Assembly (NCBI GenBank): GCA_016213245.1
Contig: JACRBC010000153.1
Location: forward strand, 1-64,000
Origin: Candidatus Solibacter usitatus
Lineage (GTDB): Bacteria > Acidobacteriota > Terriglobia > Bryobacterales > Bryobacteraceae
DNA length: 64,000 nt
Reading direction: 5' to 3'
Part shown: piece by piece, positions 48,195-57,806 of the stretch
Position numbering within the stretch: position 1 is the first letter of the stretch
Layout: each line of letters begins with the position of its first letter
Position numbers and translations under genes: made by a program
Notes under the pieces: model-generated
The model's input: the letters and a program-made list of their open reading frames with translations, nothing else
Database searches by the model: none
Told to the model about the DNA's origin: nothing

Positions 48195-48893
48195 TCAGGC
48201 GGCTGTTGTGAGGACGGCAGGCGCGTCCTTGCCGCAGCAGCGCTTGAACTTCTGGCCGGAGCCGCAGGGGCAGGGGGCGGAGCGCGGGGTGAGCGGAACT
48301 GATTGAACCGGCGCGGGTTGCGGGGGAATTGGGTTCGTTTTGGCAAATAGCGGTGCAGTGGGGAACGAGGCGCGCCGGTTTTGGAAGCTGTTGGGGTCAG
48401 CGGCAGCTTTGGCCTGATTCTCGCACTCGATGATATTGGTGAGGATGGCAATGGCCTTGTCGCGGTCGCGGAGGAAGAGGCGTTCCCAACGCATGAGGCG
48501 GGAGATGGCCTTGGCGGACTTGCAGTCGTCGAGGAAGACCTGGGCTTCGAGGGTGATGAGGTTGGAGGTGTTGCCTTCCTCGCGGAGTTTGGCGACGCCG
48601 ATGGCGTAGATGCCGCGGTCGAGCGATTGGACGCGGTCGATGCGGAAGTCAGCGAGGGCGACGCGGGAGACCCAGTATTCCATTTCGGGAGTGTGGGGCT
48701 GCCACTGTTCGACGTGGTAGGCGCGGAATTCGTCGAAGATGGCGCGGTCCTGGGGGGAGAGGTTGTCGAAGGAGGCGAAGAGGCCGTGGGAGACGCGGTT
48801 GCGGCTGGAGGCGGCCTTGCCTTCGGCGGTGCGAGGGCCGGTGGAGAGCTGGGCGTTGGCGTGGTTGGCCAGGACCTGGGCAGTGGATGCCAT
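48195..48893 (-). CDS. SEC-C-motif protein with N-terminal STGPRTAEGK-type segment
   Basis: 232 residues. The N-terminus (NHANAQLSTGPRTAEGKAAS then RNRVSHGL) is a short conserved motif that I recognise from many small acidobacterial and planctomycete proteins of unknown role. A helical middle region follows. The C-terminus carries a zinc-binding SEC-C motif (APCPCGSGQKFKRCCG), as at the end of SecA. AGGAG about 6 bases before the ATG supports the start. It may bind nucleic acid or ribosomes, but nothing specific can be said. Confidence 0.78.
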   Translation of the reverse strand: MASTAQVLANHANAQLSTGPRTAEGKAASSRNRVSHGLFASFDNLSPQDRAIFDEFRAYHVEQWQPHTPEMEYWVSRVALADFRIDRVQSLDRGIYAIGVAKLREEGNTSNLITLEAQVFLDDCKSAKAISRLMRWERLFLRDRDKAIAILTNIIECENQAKAAADPNSFQNRRASFPTAPLFAKTNPIPPQPAPVQSVPLTPRSAPCPCGSGQKFKRCCGKDAPAVLTTAA

Positions 48894-49076
48894 GGGGGAC
48901 TCCTATGGGTGGGGATTGGGATCAGGCCGCAAGGGCCATCATCCGGTTCCACCATAGCAGGTGGAGTCAATCGATTCGTGAAGAAATCGGTGACGTGAGA
49001 TTGAAAACAAAGGAGATTGAGGTCGAAAAAAGTTGTGAACGGATTTTTTCGCGGGACAGAAGATGACGCCAGGGCG

Positions 49077-51338
49077 TTACTGGCGGGCCTTGGCCACCAG
49101 CCGGGTGCCAGGCGCGCCATCGACCTCGACAATGACATCCTTGGCTGGGTCGCGCTGAATCCAGGCCAGCCCGGCGGCGTCCGTGCGGACCTCCACCTCG
49201 GCGCCCTCCACCGTCAGCTTCACGTTTGAATAGCCCACCTCGTTGGCGTCGGTGACCCGCAGCACGAGCAGCGAACCCTGGGAGTAGTATTCCAGCAGCC
49301 GCAAGTCCGAGCGCTGGCCCTTCACGGCAATGCGGGCAAACACGGCGGCATAGCGGGCGTCCACGCTTTCAGCCACAAGGTCGCAGGTGCCGGCCGAGAT
49401 TCCTTTCACCCGGAACGAGACCGCGCTTTTTCCGGCCGGCAAAGTCACGGCGGCAGGGTATTCGATCAGCCCCTGGGGGCACCACAGCATCACGCCGGTG
49501 TCGGCCGCGGCTGGGCGCGGCGCCCGCAATTCGAGGAGGGCTTCATCGCCGGCGACCACGCCCCCGGCGGGCCAGGCCGAGAGCGCGAGCGAGTTGCGCA
49601 GTGTGCACTCGGCCCAGGCCCTTTCCTGCGCGGCGCGCGGAAAGAAGCGCTCGAACTCGGCCCTGTAGGATTCCAGCTTCTCCAGGTCGTCGGCTTGCGG
49701 TTCGGTTCCGGCGGGGACGAGCATGATCAGCGCGAAGCGGAAGCGGCGCTGGGCTACTGTGTCGTCGGGCGTCCTGCGGCCCTCGGCGGCGATCACGTCA
49801 TCCACGGTGATGTCCTGCCGCTGGCCGGAAAACACGACGCCGGCCCTGGGGAAGCCGGCGTTCGGATAGGGGCTGCCGCGGACCAGGAAGGAGGGAGGCA
49901 CCTCTTGCGGCGCCCTGAGCCCCATCAGGTACTGGTCGAGCGGCGAATAGCCCTCCACGGTGGCCACCGTGAGGAAGCGGTTGGTGAGGCCGGGGCCGTT
50001 GTCCTGGATCCGGTTGCCCTCCAGCAGGGAGGCCTCCGAATTGAAGTTGAAACTCCAGTGGGCGTTCTGGGCGCCCAGCATCGGGCGGGCGCCCGACGGA
50101 TCGCGGATGCTAGCCAGAGCCAGAAAGAGGTGGCCGGCCTCGTGGCCGAGGATGGTCATGGTGTTGTCGCCGGTGACGAGGCCGCGGTTGCCCACGGGGG
50201 CGTAGGGGTTGCGAGGGTACTGCGCCAGCGGGCCCATGTTGAGCACGGCCTGGAGGCGTTGCGGAGAGCCGTATGAGCCTGCTGCATCGATCGGGGTTTC
50301 ACCGATTCCCGTACGCGTGCTGCGCACGGTGGTTTCCGTGGCCAGGGCGCCGGGAGCAGCCGCCAGACCCATGGTGTTGAAGAAGACCAGGTAGTCGTAC
50401 GAGTCGTCATGCGACTCGTAGAAACGCTGCGCGGCGCGAACCAGGTCCAAGCCGTCGGTCGTCCCGAACCGCTCCGCCACAGTGGCCGCGAATTCACTCT
50501 CGCTTCCATCGCGAAAACTCAGAATCGCCGCCTCACCGGCCAACCGGCCGGGTGAGATGCCGACCACCACGTCCCCGGCGGTGACGCGCTGGTAGGTGAA
50601 CAGCATGCCGCCATCGGATGACAGCTCGAGTTGCACATCCTGCCGCGGCCCGGTGCCGCTGTCCCTGTATTCCGGGACGTTGAGCCAGGTGACCACCACC
50701 CGGCCGTCGCCGTTCCAGACCCGCACGGCGGCTCCGGACTGGGAGGGGTCCAGGTCGGAAAACAGGGTTCCGATGCGCGGCGGGCCGGCGGCCAACCGCC
50801 CCAGACTGCGGGCGGCCGAGGCTGCGTCGGGCTGCTCGAAGGAGACGTTGCCATCCGAGTGGACGAACATCGAACTGTGGCGCACACCGTAGTACTCGAA
50901 TTCGAACGGCAGATCGACGAGCCTGGAGTCGTCGTCCTCGATGCCTGCCAGGGGCTTTCCCTCATCCGCCGCCGCGGCGTTCCAGCGCGCCTCTTCCACA
51001 AGGAAGCGGTAGCCGGAGGGCCCGGCTTTGAGTGGCGCAAACCGTAACGCCTTGCCCTCGAGGTTGAACGGGTTGCGCCGCGCCATGACGCCGCCGGCGT
51101 CGTCCAGGACGGCGATTTCACCGAAGTCCTTCTGCCATGCCGCCCGCTCGACTCCCACCGCGGCGCGCTGGCCGAGGAGCGCCGCCTGGCGCTGCCTTTC
51201 CGAGGAGCGGTGCAGGTAGATGGCTTCGCGCACCGACCCGCGTTCGGTGCCGCACACCGACGCGCCTGGCCTTGCCGCGGCGGAGGCCAATACCAGACAG
51301 GCGAGTGAACAAATGAAGGCTGGATTGCGTTTCTTCAA
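49077..51338 (-). CDS. Large secreted protein with HExxH zinc-metallopeptidase motif
   Basis: 753 residues with a TTG start. The signal peptide is FICSLACLVLASAAARPGAS. The N-terminal half contains a NIDO-like or Ig-like stretch (FEFEYYGVRHSSMFVHSDGN, GTLFSDLDPSQSGAAVRVWN). The peptidase segment is NTMTILGHEAGHLFLALASI with HEAGH at 399-403. NAHWSF downstream may supply another ligand. The C-terminal half has beta-sandwich modules, ending VDGAPGTRLVAKARQ. It is probably an extracellular zinc protease. I do not recognise a named family. Confidence 0.72.
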   Translation of the reverse strand: MKKRNPAFICSLACLVLASAAARPGASVCGTERGSVREAIYLHRSSERQRQAALLGQRAAVGVERAAWQKDFGEIAVLDDAGGVMARRNPFNLEGKALRFAPLKAGPSGYRFLVEEARWNAAAADEGKPLAGIEDDDSRLVDLPFEFEYYGVRHSSMFVHSDGNVSFEQPDAASAARSLGRLAAGPPRIGTLFSDLDPSQSGAAVRVWNGDGRVVVTWLNVPEYRDSGTGPRQDVQLELSSDGGMLFTYQRVTAGDVVVGISPGRLAGEAAILSFRDGSESEFAATVAERFGTTDGLDLVRAAQRFYESHDDSYDYLVFFNTMGLAAAPGALATETTVRSTRTGIGETPIDAAGSYGSPQRLQAVLNMGPLAQYPRNPYAPVGNRGLVTGDNTMTILGHEAGHLFLALASIRDPSGARPMLGAQNAHWSFNFNSEASLLEGNRIQDNGPGLTNRFLTVATVEGYSPLDQYLMGLRAPQEVPPSFLVRGSPYPNAGFPRAGVVFSGQRQDITVDDVIAAEGRRTPDDTVAQRRFRFALIMLVPAGTEPQADDLEKLESYRAEFERFFPRAAQERAWAECTLRNSLALSAWPAGGVVAGDEALLELRAPRPAAADTGVMLWCPQGLIEYPAAVTLPAGKSAVSFRVKGISAGTCDLVAESVDARYAAVFARIAVKGQRSDLRLLEYYSQGSLLVLRVTDANEVGYSNVKLTVEGAEVEVRTDAAGLAWIQRDPAKDVIVEVDGAPGTRLVAKARQ

Positions 51339-51419
51339 TCGATGGGTTCCGACGTGTACGATAATCGCCAGGGGACCACTCCCCTTTCACACTAACCCAA
51401 CGGACCATCAGGAGTTTCA

Positions 51420-52289
51420 ATGCCCTACTGCACAGCTTGTGGTTCGGAGCTCGCCGATCAGGCCAGGTTCTGCGCCCGCTGCGGGGCGGCGTTCGGCTCG
51501 GCCGGCGCCGCTTCCGTCCAGGCTTCCAGAGTGATCGAGGCCGAGCCGCTCGACTTTACCATTCAAGGCGACAACCTGCAGGTGGCCCGGCTGCGGCTGA
51601 AGCCGGGTCAGGAGGTCTTCGCCGAAGCCGGCAAGATGCTCTACAAGACACCCAGTATCCAATGGGAAACCCGCATGAGCGGCGATACCATCGGGCAGAA
51701 GATCTGGGGCGCCGTCAAGCGCAAGCTCATGGGCGAGTCCCTCTTCTGGACCTACTTCCGGGCCAGCGCCGCCGGCGAGGTCGGCTTCGCCGGGGCCTAC
51801 CCGGGGCGCATCCAGTCCTTCGATCTCAAGCCCGGCCAGAGCGTGATGGTGCAGCGCGACAGTTTCGTCTGCGCGCAAGCCTCCAACCAGGTGAACATCG
51901 CCTTCGTCAAGAAACTCGGCACCGGCTTCTTCGGCGGCGAGGGATTCATCCTGGAAAAGATCACCGGTCCAGGCATCGCCTTCATCCACGCTGGAGGCGA
52001 CTTCATCGAATTCACTCTCAATGCCGGCGAGTCACTCCAGATCGACACCGGTTGCATTGTGGCCTTCGACGAGTCGGTCGACTACGATATCCAGTTTGTG
52101 GGCGGCATCAAGACGGCGATCTTCGGCGGCGAAGGGTTGTTCCTGGCCACGCTGACCGGCCCAGGACGAGTGATTGTGCAGTCGATGACGCTTGAGAAGA
52201 TGCGGCGCGAACTGGCGCCGGCGCGAACCGGAGGAGACGAGCGTTCGCCGTTGGGGGCGCTGGGAGGTCTGTTCTCCTCGGAGGACTAG
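51420..52289 (+). CDS. AIM24/TIGR00266-family protein with zinc ribbon
   Basis: 289 residues. The N-terminal double-CxxC zinc ribbon is YCTACGSELADQARFCARCG. It is followed by an AIM24-type beta domain: VARLRLKPGQEVFAEAGKML, GDTIGQKIWGAVKRKLMGES, GEVGFAGAYPGRIQSFDLKP, GTGFFGGEGFILEKITGPGI and GGIKTAIFGGEGLFLATLTG. The TRAP-like fold binds or assembles in other families; no enzymatic role is known. AGGAG lies 8 bases before the ATG. The divergent neighbour is the metallopeptidase gene. Confidence 0.9.
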   Translation: MPYCTACGSELADQARFCARCGAAFGSAGAASVQASRVIEAEPLDFTIQGDNLQVARLRLKPGQEVFAEAGKMLYKTPSIQWETRMSGDTIGQKIWGAVKRKLMGESLFWTYFRASAAGEVGFAGAYPGRIQSFDLKPGQSVMVQRDSFVCAQASNQVNIAFVKKLGTGFFGGEGFILEKITGPGIAFIHAGGDFIEFTLNAGESLQIDTGCIVAFDESVDYDIQFVGGIKTAIFGGEGLFLATLTGPGRVIVQSMTLEKMRRELAPARTGGDERSPLGALGGLFSSED

Positions 52290-52370
52290 TCTCAGGTGTA
52301 TATGTCCGGCAGACCCGGACTTTCCCCTAAACTTCACCCTGCAAATGGCCGATGTAAGGACCAGGTCGCA

Positions 52371-53588
52371 ATGAGTCCCACTCGGCTCAGGATGTCAATG
52401 ATTTCCGCGGAGCCGGCGAGCTCGGCGCAGGCGGTGCCCGCCATGCCCGAGCCGTCGGCGCTGAAGCTGCAGTTCCTCGCCAGTCTGAATCACGAGATTC
52501 GAACGCCGCTGAGCGGCATTCTGGGCATGGCCGAACTGTTGCTGGAAACCGCGCTGGACGAAGAGCAGCGCGACTACGTCAACGCCAGCCGGCAATGCGC
52601 CGAGGGCCTGTTTGAGCTGCTCAACGACACGCTGGAATACACCTCACTGTCGTCCGGCTGCGTGCAACTGGACGAGGCGGAGTTCCATCTGGAAGACACG
52701 CTGGGCAGCGCGGTGGGCGAGCACGAGCTCAAAGCCCGGGCCAAGGGCCTGGCGCTGCACTACGTGCCTGCCGCGGATATTCCCGCCACAGCCATCGGCG
52801 ACGCCTACCGGGTACGGCAGGTGCTGTCGCTGCTGATCCAGCACGCCATTAAGACCACCGAAACGGGCTGGATCCGAGTGGACGCCGCGGTATTGCCGGT
52901 TTCGACGCCGGGATTGTCGCGCGAAGTGACGATTCAACTCAGCGTGAGCAGCACCGGCAGTTCGTTTTCGGCGGAGAGCGTTCGAGAGGTTTTTGAGACT
53001 TTCGACAGGGTGGAGGGCGGCGCGACGCAGCGCTTCAACGGAATCGGGCTCGGTCTTGCGCTGACGCGGCGCGTGCTTCAATTACTGCGCGGCGACCTGG
53101 TGGTTGAATCCGGCGCCTTGGCAGATCCTGCCGCCGCCGGCGTCATCATCGCGGAGATTCCGCTTCAAGTGCCGAAGCCGGCGCTGGTTGCGCAGACAAG
53201 CCGGGGGGGGACACAACGCGCCGCCGCGGCGAGGATTCTGGTTGTCGAGGACAATCGCATTTCGCAACAGGTATTGAGCGCCATGCTCGCCAAGGGCAGT
53301 CATGAGTTCGACTGCGTCTCCGATGGTCATGCCGCCATCGCCGCCGCCGCCGCACGGCCGTATCAGCTCATCCTGATGGACCTGCAAATGCCGGGCATGG
53401 ACGGCATTGAGGCCACGCAGTGTATTCGCCAGATTCCCGGCTACCATGACGTGCCCGTGCTGGCGCTCACGGCCGAGGTCTCCGATCAGGTGCGCGTGCT
53501 CTGCCGGCAAAAAGGCATGGCGGAGTTTCTCAACAAGCCGGTCCAGGCGTCCGAACTCCTCTCGGCCGTTCAGCGCCATCTCGCCTAG
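52371..53588 (+). CDS. Hybrid histidine kinase-like protein with degenerate ATPase domain and receiver
   Basis: 405 residues from the ATG at 52371; an upstream start at 52296 is possible. HisKA is intact (FLASLNHEIRTPLSGILGMA). The HATPase region has lost key residues: the N-box Asn is replaced (LIQHAIKTTETG) and the G1 DxGxG is STGSS. The G2 box (NGIGLGLALTRRVLQL) remains. The receiver domain is normal, with Asp in LILMDLQMPGMDGIEATQCI and Lys in EFLNKPVQ. No sensor or membrane domain is present. It is probably a signalling adaptor or phospho-relay that cannot autophosphorylate. Its stop codon lies inside a repeat element. Confidence 0.82.
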   Translation: MSPTRLRMSMISAEPASSAQAVPAMPEPSALKLQFLASLNHEIRTPLSGILGMAELLLETALDEEQRDYVNASRQCAEGLFELLNDTLEYTSLSSGCVQLDEAEFHLEDTLGSAVGEHELKARAKGLALHYVPAADIPATAIGDAYRVRQVLSLLIQHAIKTTETGWIRVDAAVLPVSTPGLSREVTIQLSVSSTGSSFSAESVREVFETFDRVEGGATQRFNGIGLGLALTRRVLQLLRGDLVVESGALADPAAAGVIIAEIPLQVPKPALVAQTSRGGTQRAAAARILVVEDNRISQQVLSAMLAKGSHEFDCVSDGHAAIAAAAARPYQLILMDLQMPGMDGIEATQCIRQIPGYHDVPVLALTAEVSDQVRVLCRQKGMAEFLNKPVQASELLSAVQRHLA

Positions 53589-53715
53589 TTCTCTGACCGG
53601 GTGAACAGGTTCGCCGAACCCATACCGCTCACTGACGTTCGCGGCTCCGATCAGAGCCACAACCGTCAGGGAGTGGTTTCGCAAAGGCACCGAACCAGGC
53701 GGTTAGAGAACTAGG
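53584..53715. repeat. 132-bp REPIN-like element with inverted ends and two inverted REP halves
   Basis: The 16-bp ends at 53584-53599 and 53700-53715 are inverted repeats with one mismatch (core CTAGTTCTCT/AGAGAACTAG). Inside, 53625-53647 and 53654-53676 form an imperfect 23-bp hairpin (18 of 23 matching) with a 6-base loop. Its arm CCGCTCACTGACG resembles a short palindromic repeat I recall from Solibacter-like genomes. The left end includes the TAG stop of the hybrid-kinase gene, so insertion probably created or moved that stop. Confidence 0.8.
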
Positions 53716-53742
53716 GCAGCCCACTCCCACCCCTTCCGGCGA

Positions 53743-53748
53743 TACGCT
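53743..53748 (+). promoter_or_regulatory. -10 box (TACGCT) 7 bases before the GH35 ATG
   Basis: TACGCT, GATAGCC, ATG. It is another instance of the leaderless-type arrangement; no Shine-Dalgarno sequence lies between. Confidence 0.4.
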
Positions 53749-53755
53749 GATAGCC

Positions 53756-55579
53756 ATGAACCGCCGCAAGGCTCTCACCCTCATTGCGGGCTCTCCGGCC
53801 CTGGCGCAAACTCCGGCACCCAGTCATACGTTCTCGATCCAGGGCGACCGGTTCACACTGGACGGCAAGCCATTTGTGATTCGCTCAGGCGAGATGCACT
53901 ACGCCCGCGTCCCGCGCGAGTACTGGCGAGACCGCATGAGGAAGATGCGCGCCATGGGCCTGAACACGCTCTGCATGTACTCCTTCTGGAACGCGCATGA
54001 GCCCCGGCCGGGCCAGTTCGACTTCACCGGCAACCTGGACTTAGGCGCGTTCATCCGCACCGCTCAGGAGGAAGGACTCTGGGTGCTCGTCCGCCCAGGC
54101 CCCTACTCCTGCGCCGAATGGGAGTTCGGCGGCTTCCCCTCGTGGCTTTGGGACGCTCCGGACATCCAGGTGCGCACCACCGATCCGCGCTTCCTCGCCG
54201 CGGCCGCGGGCTACATCAAGGCATTGCTGGCGCACGTAGCGCCGCTGCAAATCACGCGCGGCGGCCCGGTCATCATGCTCCAGGTGGAGAACGAATACGG
54301 CTCCTTTGGCAAGGACAAGAAGTACTTGAGTGCCATTCGCAAGATGATCGCCGACGCCGGCATTGACGTCACTCTCTACACCTCGGACGGCTCGCTGCCC
54401 CACATGCTGGAGGGCGGGACGCTGCCGGACCTCCCCTCGGTCGTCAACTTCGGAGGAGCGCCGCAGGGGGAGTTCGCCAACTTCGCGAAGTTCCGCCAGG
54501 GCGTCCCGCTCATGTGCGGCGAATACTGGGTGGGGTGGTTCGATCATTGGGGGGAACAGCACCACACCGGCAACAACGAGGTGCACCTGGCCGGCATCGA
54601 CTGGATGCTTCAGCGCAACATCTCCTTCAATCTGTACATGGTCCACGGCGGCACCAACTGGGGTTTCATGAACGGGGCCAACTTCGGCACCGTGAAGGGC
54701 TCCAAGGGCTATGAGCCCACCATCACTTCCTACGACTACGACTCACCCATCGACGAAGCCGGCCGGCTGGCGCCGAAGTTCGCTCTCTATCGGGACGTGA
54801 TCGGCAAGCACCTGGCGGCCGGTGAAAGCCTGCCTGAGCCTCCCAAACCGCTGCCTGTCATCGAAGTGCCACGCATTGAGCTGAAGGAGAGCGCCCCTCT
54901 GATGAGTCTGATGGGCAAGCCGGTGCTCTCGCCGCGCCCGCTGAAGTTCGAGGATCTGGGGCAGAACTACGGCTTCGTGCTGTACCGCACTCAGGCTCCG
55001 GCGAGTTCAGGAGGCCGGCTCGAGATCACCGAAGCGCGCGATTTCGCGGTTGTCCTCCAGGCCGGCCGCCGTCTGGCCAGCATCGACCGCCGCCTCGCCC
55101 AAACCGCCGCTACAGTCTCCCTGACATCCGAGCAGCCCCTGGACATCCTGGTTGAGAACATGGGCCGTATCAACTTTGGACCCAGGCTCCTGGAAGACCG
55201 CAAGGGGATCACTGAAAAGGTGACTCTCGATGGCCGGGAGCTGAACGGTTGGGAGATCTTCAGGCTGCCCTGCAAGGATCTCAGCGGCCTGCGCTTCTCC
55301 AGCAAGCCGGCGCGCGGGCCGGCGTTCTTTCGCGGGCGGTTCAACCTGAAGCAGACCGGCGACACGTGGCTGGACATGCGCGGCTGGGGCAAGGGGAACG
55401 TCTGGGTGAACGGCCACAACCTGGGGCGGTATTGGAGGATCGGCCCGCAGCAGACGCTCTACTGCCCCGGAGTGTGGCTGCGGCCGCGCGGCAACGAGAT
55501 CATCGTTCTCGACCTTTTCGACGATTCTCCGGCACGCACCGTTTCCGGGTTGCGCGATCCGGTCTGGGCGGCACTTTGA
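53756..55579 (+). CDS. Glycoside hydrolase family 35 beta-galactosidase, secreted
   Basis: 607 residues, typical of bacterial GH35. The leader is MNRRKALTLIAGSPALAQTP. The barrel shows FVIRSGEMHYARVPREYWRD, MYSFWNAHEPRPGQFDFTGN, LVRPGPYSCAEWEFGGFPSW, acid/base Glu180 in MLQVENEYGSFG and nucleophile Glu256 in MCGEYWVGWFDHWG. MVHGGTNWGFMNGANFG follows. C-terminal jelly rolls end with FFRGRFNLKQTGDTWLDMRG and WGKGNVWVNGHNLGRYW. It removes terminal beta-galactose from plant polymers or oligosaccharides. Linked genes are GH27 and a Gfo/Idh dehydrogenase. Confidence 0.95.
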   Translation: MNRRKALTLIAGSPALAQTPAPSHTFSIQGDRFTLDGKPFVIRSGEMHYARVPREYWRDRMRKMRAMGLNTLCMYSFWNAHEPRPGQFDFTGNLDLGAFIRTAQEEGLWVLVRPGPYSCAEWEFGGFPSWLWDAPDIQVRTTDPRFLAAAAGYIKALLAHVAPLQITRGGPVIMLQVENEYGSFGKDKKYLSAIRKMIADAGIDVTLYTSDGSLPHMLEGGTLPDLPSVVNFGGAPQGEFANFAKFRQGVPLMCGEYWVGWFDHWGEQHHTGNNEVHLAGIDWMLQRNISFNLYMVHGGTNWGFMNGANFGTVKGSKGYEPTITSYDYDSPIDEAGRLAPKFALYRDVIGKHLAAGESLPEPPKPLPVIEVPRIELKESAPLMSLMGKPVLSPRPLKFEDLGQNYGFVLYRTQAPASSGGRLEITEARDFAVVLQAGRRLASIDRRLAQTAATVSLTSEQPLDILVENMGRINFGPRLLEDRKGITEKVTLDGRELNGWEIFRLPCKDLSGLRFSSKPARGPAFFRGRFNLKQTGDTWLDMRGWGKGNVWVNGHNLGRYWRIGPQQTLYCPGVWLRPRGNEIIVLDLFDDSPARTVSGLRDPVWAAL

Positions 55580-55705
55580 CGCCGCTCCGGGGGGCCGCTC
55601 CGGCCATGGCGGAGGCGGGGTTCAGCTCTTGTTTGCTGGAAAAAACGATCCCCTGTATGATGTTGTGACCGCCTTGACCGGAGCAGGGCGAGAAGAGAGG
55701 TTCGC

Positions 55706-56404
55706 ATGTCCATTGGCAAGAGGGCCACGGCCGAGTTCTTCGGCACTTTCTGGCTTGTGCTCGGCGGTTGCGGCAGCGCCGTGCTGGCCGCCGCGTTTCC
55801 GAACGTGGGGATCGGACTGTTGGGCGTCAGCCTGGCATTCGGGCTCACCGTACTCACCATGGCTTACGCGATCGGCCATATCTCGGGCTGTCATCTCAAC
55901 CCGGCCGTCTCGATCGGGCTGCTGACCGGCAAACGTTTCGCCGGGAAGGACCTGCCGGCCTACGTCGTGGCTCAATGCGCCGGCGCGGTGTGCGGGGCCG
56001 GGGTGCTGCGCATCATCGCCAGCGGCAAGGCTGGTTTCGACATCGCGGCGGGCTTTGCCTCCAACGGGTTCGGCGAGCACTCACCGGGCGGCTATTCGAT
56101 GCTCGCCGGCTTCACGGCGGAGGTGGTGCTGACGTTTTTCTTCCTGCTGATCATCCTGGGGGCCACGGACACACGCGCGCCCAAGGGATTCGCGCCGATT
56201 CCGATCGGGCTCGGCTTGACCCTCATCCACCTGGTGGGCATCCCGGTGACCAACCTGTCGGTCAACCCGGCGCGCAGCCTTGGGCCAGCGGTCTACGTGG
56301 GTGGCTGGGCGATGGAGCAGTTGTGGCTCTTCTGGGTGGCTCCGGCGATCGGGGCGGCGCTGGCCGGGCTGGTCTATACCTGGCTGGCCTCGGGCAACGA
56401 CTGA
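55706..56404 (+). CDS. aqpZ: Aquaporin (AqpZ-like)
   Basis: 232 residues with six membrane helices and two half-helices. The N-terminus is [20 protein letters not shown]. The first pore motif is [19 protein letters not shown] and the second is [19 protein letters not shown]. The small residues and spacing around the motifs fit water-selective AqpZ rather than GlpF. GAGAGG lies 8 bases before the ATG. It converges on the Gfo/Idh gene. Confidence 0.95.
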   Translation: MSIGKRATAEFFGTFWLVLGGCGSAVLAAAFPNVGIGLLGVSLAFGLTVLTMAYAIGHISGCHLNPAVSIGLLTGKRFAGKDLPAYVVAQCAGAVCGAGVLRIIASGKAGFDIAAGFASNGFGEHSPGGYSMLAGFTAEVVLTFFFLLIILGATDTRAPKGFAPIPIGLGLTLIHLVGIPVTNLSVNPARSLGPAVYVGGWAMEQLWLFWVAPAIGAALAGLVYTWLASGND

Positions 56405-56426
56405 CCGAGGCCGGGGCTGGTTTCCT

Positions 56427-57704
56427 TCAGGCGGAGAGCTTCCAGGGCGCGCGGTAGTCGCGTTCCAGGAAGGGCCTGGCCGCATCCTGACTGACTCTCT
56501 GATTGGCGCCGTCCCAGTCCAGGCGCAGTTTGCTGCGGTAGGACGCGTTGCCCAGCACGCAGGCCAGCGACGAACGCACGCAGGTCTCGATGTCGCTGTT
56601 GGGCCGCTTGCGCGTGCGCACACAATCCAGGAAGTTGGCCCAGTGCAGCGGGTGGGGATCGGCCACGCGCTTCATTTCGAGCGGCTCAATGCCGGAGCGG
56701 TCTTCCGGGGTGATGCGGAAGAGCGTGCGGTCCACGTAAAGCGTCCCCAGGGTGCCGTGGAAGCTGAGGCCCATCAGCCGCGACCTGGTCGCCTCGGTGT
56801 TATTGGCGCGGTGTTCCCATGAGCCGAGGCAGCCGTCATATTCGAGGCTGACCTGCATGGTATCGGGCGCCTCGGTGCTGTCCTGGATCCAGTATTTTCC
56901 GCCGAGTCCGGTCACCGCCTTCGGCATCGTGTCGCCGAGCGCCATCTGCATGATATCGATCATGTGCACGCCGGAGTCGGTGAGGTAGCCGCCTCCGTAG
57001 TCCCAAAAGAAGCGGAACGTCGAATAGGCCGCTGCATGGACGCCGAAGCGGTTCGGGTTGAAAGTACGCTCCGGCGCCGGGCCGAGCCACAGGTCCCAAT
57101 CGAGCCCGGGCGTAGGAGCGGAGTCGGGCGGGTGACCGATGCCGGTCCGCGGCATGTTGGCGTAGATCCATGTACGGCAGAACGCCACCTTGCCAATTCC
57201 GCCGTTCCGCACGATTTCACAGGCCTTCTGAAAGTGCGCGCCGGAGCGTTGCCAGGTGCCCGCCTGCACGATGCGGCCGTGCTTGCGCGCCGCCTCGATC
57301 ATGATGCGGCCCTCATTGACGCCCAGGCAGACGGGCTTCTCCACATAGACGTCCTTGCCCGCCTTGCACGCTTCGACGGCCATGTAGGGGTGCCAGTGGT
57401 CGGGTGTAGAGATGCAGACCGCGTCCACAGAACGGTCAGCCAGGATTTCGCGGAAGTCCCTCACCGCCCTCGGTTGCTGGCCGGCTTTCCGCGCCACCGC
57501 TTCGGCACGCTCCAGGTTGGGCTGGTAGACATCGCAAACGGCCACCGCCTGCGCCCCCTGCGCGATGGCCGCGCCCAGGTTCTCACGGCCCATCACTCCC
57601 GTGCCGATGAAGGCCACCGCCGTCCGGTCGTTGGCCCCCCACACCACCCGCGAGAGCGCGGCCGAGCCGACCGCCTTCAATAGTTCCCGCCGCTGGCTGT
57701 TCAT
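56427..57704 (-). CDS. Gfo/Idh/MocA-family oxidoreductase, Tat-exported
   Basis: 425 residues from the ATG at 57704 (GAGGTGG upstream); a longer in-frame start is less likely. The Tat-like leader is MNSQRRELLKAVGSAALSRV. The NAD-binding fold begins VAFIGTGVMGRENLGAAIA. The family motif EKPVCLGVNEGRIM carries the conserved EKP lysine, and the C-terminal sheet domain has FRFFWDYGGGYLTDSGVHMI. Such exported enzymes act on sugars, or as NAD-dependent glycosidases, in soil bacteria. The substrate is unknown. It is divergent from the GH27 gene. Confidence 0.9.
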   Translation of the reverse strand: MNSQRRELLKAVGSAALSRVVWGANDRTAVAFIGTGVMGRENLGAAIAQGAQAVAVCDVYQPNLERAEAVARKAGQQPRAVRDFREILADRSVDAVCISTPDHWHPYMAVEACKAGKDVYVEKPVCLGVNEGRIMIEAARKHGRIVQAGTWQRSGAHFQKACEIVRNGGIGKVAFCRTWIYANMPRTGIGHPPDSAPTPGLDWDLWLGPAPERTFNPNRFGVHAAAYSTFRFFWDYGGGYLTDSGVHMIDIMQMALGDTMPKAVTGLGGKYWIQDSTEAPDTMQVSLEYDGCLGSWEHRANNTEATRSRLMGLSFHGTLGTLYVDRTLFRITPEDRSGIEPLEMKRVADPHPLHWANFLDCVRTRKRPNSDIETCVRSSLACVLGNASYRSKLRLDWDGANQRVSQDAARPFLERDYRAPWKLSA

Positions 57705-57806
57705 GGTTCCACCTCTGTTGGCTGATTGATTGACGTCCGGGCCGGTCGCCCGACGTACCTCACAAAAATACAACGCGGGAGGAGGCAGACGCACCTCGAT
57801 TTCGTT

